Assembly (NCBI GenBank): GCA_032358255.1
Contig: JAULBX010025386.1
Span: forward strand, 62,001-126,000
DNA: 64,000 bases
Origin: Heterotrichella gracilis
Lineage: Eukaryota; Sar; Xanthophyceae; Tribonematales; Xanthonemataceae
Direction of reading: 5' to 3'
Shown here: one piece after another, positions 58,512-64,000 of the stretch
Layout of the letters: each line of letters opens with the position of its first letter
Numbering within the stretch: the stretch's first letter is position 1
Made by a program: the position numbers and the translations under genes
The notes under the pieces: generated by a model
Seen by the model: only the letters and a program-made list of their open reading frames with translations
Told to the model about the DNA's origin: nothing
Database searches by the model: none

Positions 58512-61500
58512 ATGGCCTCCCCGCCAACCCTATCTGGGGAGAGCAGCAGGCGGTTCCCGCTTTCCGCAGCTGCGGAGTCCTCCTCAGTCGCTGGGGGCAG
58601 TCCAGACGTCCTGAAGCCGATCTACAGCGCTGTGGTGGAACTCAAGTCCATCAGGGAAGGCTCGGCCAAGGACAGGGACCCTAACCCCTCCCCACCAACG
58701 GGCCATGGCCACATGATCAAACAGCAGGTCCAGAAGGGCAAGCAGCAGGTGAAAAAGGGCATCGATTTCCTGCGGCAGCGGACCAAGCGCTATAATGTCG
58801 ACAAGCCCTGCATCCTGCTGCTCACTGTGGGGTCACTGGAGTTTTTCACCACCAGCGATGCGCTGGAAGGGGTGGTGGATGACGCCACTCAGCAGCAGGT
58901 GCAGTCCAAGCTGGTCAACCTGCACGCAAGGGAGGGCGGCAGCTTGGCGAGCGTGGATGAGGAGGGCAACCCGGACGACAGGACGCTGTTCACCTTTGGT
59001 GTCGCACTGAGCCAGGTAGGTGGAAACCCTAAACCATAAATCATAAGCAGGCCCACTGAGCACTGAGCCAGGTAGGTGACCCCCACTGAGCGCTGCAAGT
59101 GCTGGTGACGATTGCTAGCATCCGATGGGCAATTACATGGAATTCCCTGGTTAGCTCCCTACTCACCAGGGAGGAGTCTAGAGCCCGTGTCTTGTTTTCC
59201 ACAGCACTGGTGCCTCTCTGTGTAGTTTGGCAGAATCTTAAATACCATGCTGCTTCACCTTGCGTCTGTTTGCGCCTGTGTACGTTTGTGTGCTTATGCC
59301 CATGCATGCCTGGAAATTCTGTCAGCAACGCAGATTTATCCCATGCCGTATTCCCCCTGTGCTGCAGGTCCTGGGAGTGGAGGTGTACGGCCGCGAGGTG
59401 GTGTTCCACTACGTCCCCAACAAGGGTATGTTGACCAAATTCGTGTTTTTGCTGTATCTTCCGGGTTGTGTATGCATGTCTCGAAGCACAGCGGGAATAA
59501 AAGAACCAGGTTTAGCCAACCTGCACAGCACCAACAGCTCCTTGTAGACCCTACAGTAGACTACCTCGGTTGAGATGTGTATCTTTTTCAACAGGTAATG
59601 TGCGCCGCCCCAAGGTACACGATTACCTCATGGCACCCGTGGGCTTCCCTGTGCACGCCGTGCGCAAGCGCTCCCGCAAGTTCAAGCAGTATTGGTCCAA
59701 GACTGGCTGGGAGGACTTTGGAACCAACCGGATCTCGGTGCAGGCGCCGTCAGAGGAGGTGCGCAACCCTACACAAGGGTTTGTTGTTTTTACTATGGGC
59801 CTGTGAACCACATGCTAGGGTTCAGGTCAGGGTTTGCAACTCGTCTGTGGAGATTGGTACACGGTCACAAAGGTCAACAACGGCAGCTACAATTGAAGCT
59901 TAGCCGACCTATAGGATTTGCCTCGCATGTGCGCTTATGGCCACGCACCACAGCAAGGGTCACAGTGTGGATCAACCCTGATTTGTTTGTGCAATTACTT
60001 ATCGGCCTACATTATAAACTGCACCAATGCAGGACGCGGCCAGCACCAAGTCTGCTGTGGAGGGCGCCCTGCAGGCACTGGGCAATGCCATGCTGTGGCT
60101 GGACCAGCGCCTGCCCCTGGTGGATGCGGTGACAGTGCAGGTAGGAGTGGAGGTGCTGTGGGATTCAAATGCTTTGCCCGCTGTCTGCAGCTTCTTTTGT
60201 GGTTGGTCGCTGCTTCTGATACCTGCTGCCTCCCCATTACTTGCATTCTGTGTGCGTTGCCCTTGCCATAAATTTTCCTTGCAAGGGGCGTTCTGGTAGA
60301 CCCTTTCCTTCTTCAATGTGCATGTCTTTGCTCAGGTGGTGGTGGAGGTGCATGCACACCGGCCGCCAGACCCTGATAGGGCGAGCGTGCTGGCTGAGAA
60401 CTGCCCTTGGGGGCACTCCATGCTGCTGCCCCAGCACTGGAGCCAGGCGGTGGAAAAATGCAAGGTGCGCTAGCCATGTATAAGGAGGCAAAATGCTATG
60501 GACTCTAGATCAGCTTCCTATTTGACTTTGAGCATGCGCAGGTATCATGAGCTACGCATGCACAATTTTCAAGACAGAGTATGTCTGTTATACTTTGGCC
60601 ATTATCTCATCGCCCTATCCTGCTGTCTGGTAAAATTTGCAAGGTGCAGTAGCCATTACTTGTGTAGAAAGATACCAAGGTTGCAAGATGCGCGGTGCTC
60701 CAAAGTACTGGGGCGAGGCGGTGGCATAGTTCAAGGTAATTGTTTCCGTCACCTTTCAAGCTACAGCTGTAGCTGTCTCCTGCACACCTAGTCTCTGTGG
60801 GGGAAGTCCACCTTGCCCATTCATTCACGCGAGAATCAATGCATGTAACCAACCTCCATGAAGCAGCACTGCAGCACTGCTGTCAGTTGGTGCTAGGTAA
60901 GAACATAATGCATGTGCATTGATAAGCATTCCTCTGCTATAAGCTGAAATATCATCGATTTGCATTGTTAGCTATACTTTACTGCTTGCAACTGCTGCTG
61001 CTGCTCGCCATGCTGCCGTCCTGCTTATGATTACTGCAAATTAATACTTGACCTAGGGTACAGCTTGGCCACTTGGTTTATTGGCACAAAGGAACTTGCT
61101 GTTATATGCCCATTCTGGTTGGCCATTGGGTAGATGAGAAAGCCATCTTGCACCAGTTGGAGAAATCATTCAACCCAAACGCCAATCACAATGGCCATTC
61201 GACAGCAAAGTTCTTTGTGCCAATAAACCAAGTGGCCAAGCTGTACCCTAGGTCAAGTATTAATTTGCAGTCATCGTAAGCAGGTAAGCAGGATGCAGTA
61301 TAACAGCAGCAGTCGGATTTAGGGTTTAAGGTTGCAAAAAGAATGACCTTTACCATCACCTGTGCACCACACCCAGGGCTGATGTTGGTGAGTGCAGACA
61401 CCTTGCTCAATTGCTGGGGAAACACCACCAAAATCCAGTAATTACTCAAATCAATGCATATACTTTTGCAATTATTGGGATACAGGGACCAGGCTGGTCA

Positions 61501-64000
61501 CCCGAGGCTGCTCCGTGCTGCCGCCTGGAGCTTCATCTGCACACACCCTTGGGGCCATGCAAGGCCACACTCATCCCGTCCATGCTCATCAAGCAGACAG
61601 AGGTAAGCACCACCACTGATTAGGGCTTTGAGGGTCTGGGTGAGGTTCCCCAGGTGGCACCGTTGTTGCTGCTGCTGCGCATCCCGTCTGCCTGACCAAT
61701 GTCTCCCTGGGCGTGTGATGACAAAATAGAGTTAATTCTTGTGAGGCATTCCTGTGATTCCCTCTGCGACCGTGTCTCTGTAGTCATAAATGATGACAAT
61801 TGCTGTGATCATTGCAATGTGCTTGTAACCTGCAGGGTGACGTGGCACTGCTCAGGCTCCTGGCGCAGCCCCAAAGGGCTGTCAATGGGGAGGAGTCTGA
61901 TGCTGAGGTCTCCCCGCCAAAGCAGCATGTGATTGTGCACTGCCGGGTGGTGCAGATGGCCACCCAGGGTGCGGCGTCAGCGCCAAACGTGTTGTATGAC
62001 AAACATGGTGCGGTTTGCAAGGATTCAACAGCACCCAGGCGCATTCATCACGGGCACGTGTCAATGTCCCTTGCTGCTCACACTGTGCATTGGTACATTT
62101 CAGATGGGAATGCTGCTTTCAGAGCTTGTCATGCTGCATTGCATGATGCACAAGGGACAAAATACATAAAATGCATCTTTGAAATTAGCCAAAAGCTGGT
62201 TGCGCCTTGTGCATTGCGCATTGTATGCAGAATCAAGTAACTTCTGGGATGGGTACAACCTGATGCTTGTGTGCATATATCCTGGCTTATTTTGTCAGTT
62301 TCGCATGCGTTATATCCTGCGCCTGCTTGTACTGCAGGTCTAGAAGGACATGGTACAACCACCCTGGCAGGCCTGGCCCTCCTCGCCATGGCGCTGCTGG
62401 TGCAGCTCTTCTCACAAGGTGCGCACATCTTGGCACGCTATAAGCATTTCACTTGAACATACATAGTTGTTCAGTGTGACGGCAGGCTGGATGGCATGTG
62501 TGGAGTGTTGGTGCGTGACTAGGGCTCGCCGCTTTGGGTCGGTTCCTGTAGGCGATGACCCTCAAACGGATTCCCTCAGAGGACCTTGGTGCCATGGTGC
62601 AAAGCCAGCACCCGAGTCTGAAGGCCTTGATTCCTGTAGGCGGTAACCCTCAAAATATAATTCCCTAGAGACCCTTTGTGCCTTGATGTCAAGCCAGCAC
62701 CCTTCGTTGTGTGTGCAGCCACGGTGTCCGCCACACAAGCAGCCGCCAGTGCCATCATGCTCATCCTGGTGATGGGCTTGGCCATCAATGAGCTCTGGCC
62801 TGCATCCATGTCAAGGGTACGTACTGCCAGACATTACGTAATGTCCAAAGCAAACGGGTTTCGTCCGTTCTGTGACCAGTGGCAGACTCCAGGTGTTGGT
62901 TTCAGATCACCACCATGTGCTTTTGTAGCAGTTTTTGGCAAGGATGGGTTTTGCTTGGCTGTGCAGGCATTCCAGTGCGTGCTAACACCAAAATGCATCA
63001 CCATGAGGATACGCTTCTATTTTTTTTAATGCAGTATTGCATGTGTGAAAGGGTCCATGCGCATTGTCTCCTTTAACGATGAACATCTGTTCCGCTGAAA
63101 TAGCCTGTCATTATCTCAGGATGATTGCATTGGTAGCCATTATATTACAATAAAATCATGTGCCCCCTGGCTCAGGTAGCGCGTGAGCCAGTCGCGGGGT
63201 GGCAGCTCACCCTGGTCCAATCAGAGGTGGTGGAGGAGCTGCGACAGGAGATGGTGCCACATGTCAAAGGTGGGCAGGGTTTAGGGTTTTGGGCAAACCG
63301 GGGATGGATGTGGAGATGAGGGGTTGGGTTGTGCGGTGGCGCCAGGAGGTTGATGCCCCGGAAATGTGGTGGGAAGTGGGATTGAAGTGTCCTTTGGGAT
63401 CCCTGGGGAAATTCCAAGGGAACGGTGATGGCATCATTCGCGGCGGCTGCACTACCAGCTTTAGGTTTGTTACTGGGCAGCCCCCACCTCCTCCTCCTCC
63501 ACTATCTTCCTCCCTCCACAAGCCCCACACCCACCCCACTCCACCCGACCCCTACCCCCCTTCTTCCCGCAGAGGAAGCCCCCCCTCCCGACCAGTTGGA
63601 ATTCACCCTTGCTGAGGCCAGCCTCACCACCCTGGTCCTAGCCACCTCCGAAGGCCCCCCACCCCCGGGGGTGGCCGAGGCGGCGCCACCTGGCAAGTGG
63701 CCCTCCTCGATAGTGGCTTTGCAGGGGCAGTACCCCCTCTTTCTGACGGATAATGTGGTTGAGCGATACATCAAGGGGTATGGGAATGTGAACAAGGCGT
63801 ATGAGGCCATGCGCGGGGCTGCGGTGCGTGGTGGTGTGGGTGTGGTGGAGTGGGGTGTGGGGAGGGGAGGCGCATGTTTGTTGTTAACCGGTACAATAAG
63901 AGTTGGAATGCTGGCAAGGCATATGTGCAAGATGTGTAGGACGGTGCGGGTGCGTGATCAACAAGGCACTTGTGCATCTCCTGACTGGTCGCAACAGTAA
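58512..64000 (+). CDS. Unassigned membrane protein with CRAL-TRIO-N-like segment, partial at right edge
   Basis: Eleven visible exons (58512-59015, 59368-59425, 59595-59758, 60033-60140, 60336-60464, 61486-61602, 61836-61968, 62338-62418, 62719-62816, 63176-63269, 63573-63823) join in frame to 579 residues, and the last donor (gcg|gtgcgtgg) shows the gene continues. The N-terminal 400 residues form a soluble domain I cannot assign (YNVDKPCILLLTVGSLEFF; KVHDYLMAPVGFP; RLELHLHTPLGP). Two adjacent membrane helices follow (about 412-430 and 434-457). The last visible segment, LFLTDNVVERYIKGYGNVNKAYEAM, resembles the helical CRAL-TRIO N-region that precedes a Sec14 lipid-binding fold. A membrane-tethered lipid-transfer protein is therefore possible but unproven, because the decisive domain would lie beyond the window. 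Confidence 0.68.
60625..60745 (+). repeat. Echoes of exon 5 end of the right-hand gene
   Basis: The exon 5 end (about 60430-60480: cactggagccaggcggtgga, then aaatgcaaggtgcgctagcc) recurs in the following intron as ttgcaaggtgcagtagccat near 60638 and as gtactggggcgaggcggtgg near 60704, each with a GT donor-like site. Confidence 0.65.
61020..61284. repeat. Foldback element with a 59-bp perfect stem, in intron 5 of the right-hand gene
   Basis: Bases 61033-61091 are the exact reverse complement of 61213-61271. Weaker pairing extends outward to 61020/61284 and inward to about 61132/61175. The transcript would form a hairpin of about 265 bases. The uninterrupted stem suggests either a recent miniature inverted-repeat insertion or a small-RNA precursor. 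Confidence 0.9.
62545..62725. repeat. Tandem duplication of about 85-100 bases in intron 8 of the right-hand gene
   Basis: Two adjacent diverged copies share ttcctgtaggcg-t-accctcaaa, attccct-aga and agccagcaccc. The second copy runs up to the exon 9 acceptor, so this too is a duplication touching an exon edge. Confidence 0.7.

Overview
This window looks like nuclear DNA of a green alga (Chlorophyta), because its genes are dense, have many introns with GT-AG boundaries, and are mostly of plant or algal type. Scraps of the plant/green-algal telomere word TTTAGGG are scattered through the introns. There are no bacterial-style operons, and I saw no tRNA, rRNA or CRISPR array. I rebuilt each gene by hand from conserved protein segments, splice sites and intron phases; nothing was searched or aligned by computer.

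Layout, left to right: a J-domain co-chaperone (minus, running off the left edge); a Spartan-type DNA-protein crosslink protease (plus, from 2327); an armadillo-repeat protein ending in a CaaX box (plus, 5716-9577); a 3 kb gene-poor stretch; an 18-exon gene (minus, 12700-22319) joining a Dug3-type glutamine amidotransferase to a complete Dug2 (WD40 plus M20 peptidase); a PITH-domain protein (plus); a YqaB-like HAD phosphatase (minus); a roughly 35-exon callose (1,3-beta-glucan) synthase (minus, 28857-45431); two divergent F-box proteins that look like paralogues (46277-49985); a Pro/Ala-rich protein with a plastid-type N-terminus (minus); a small membrane/coiled-coil protein (minus, 5' end not found); and a large gene with two membrane segments that runs off the right edge (plus).

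The two main discoveries are these. (1) The glutathione-degrading DUG enzyme, which I know as two separate fungal proteins, is encoded here as one in-frame polypeptide of 1282 residues. (2) Introns repeatedly contain degenerate copies of the nearest exon edge ('exon-edge echoes', about 20 cases in four genes). In callose synthase this has grown into a 108-bp tandem array in which every unit carries a decoy 3' splice site. Telomere-like words often lie close to the same exon edges, and two introns hold foldback elements, one with a 59-bp perfect stem. The genes do not form one pathway. They are a syntenic mix of proteostasis (DnaJ, F-box, PITH), DNA repair (Spartan), thiol metabolism (DUG) and wall synthesis (callose synthase).
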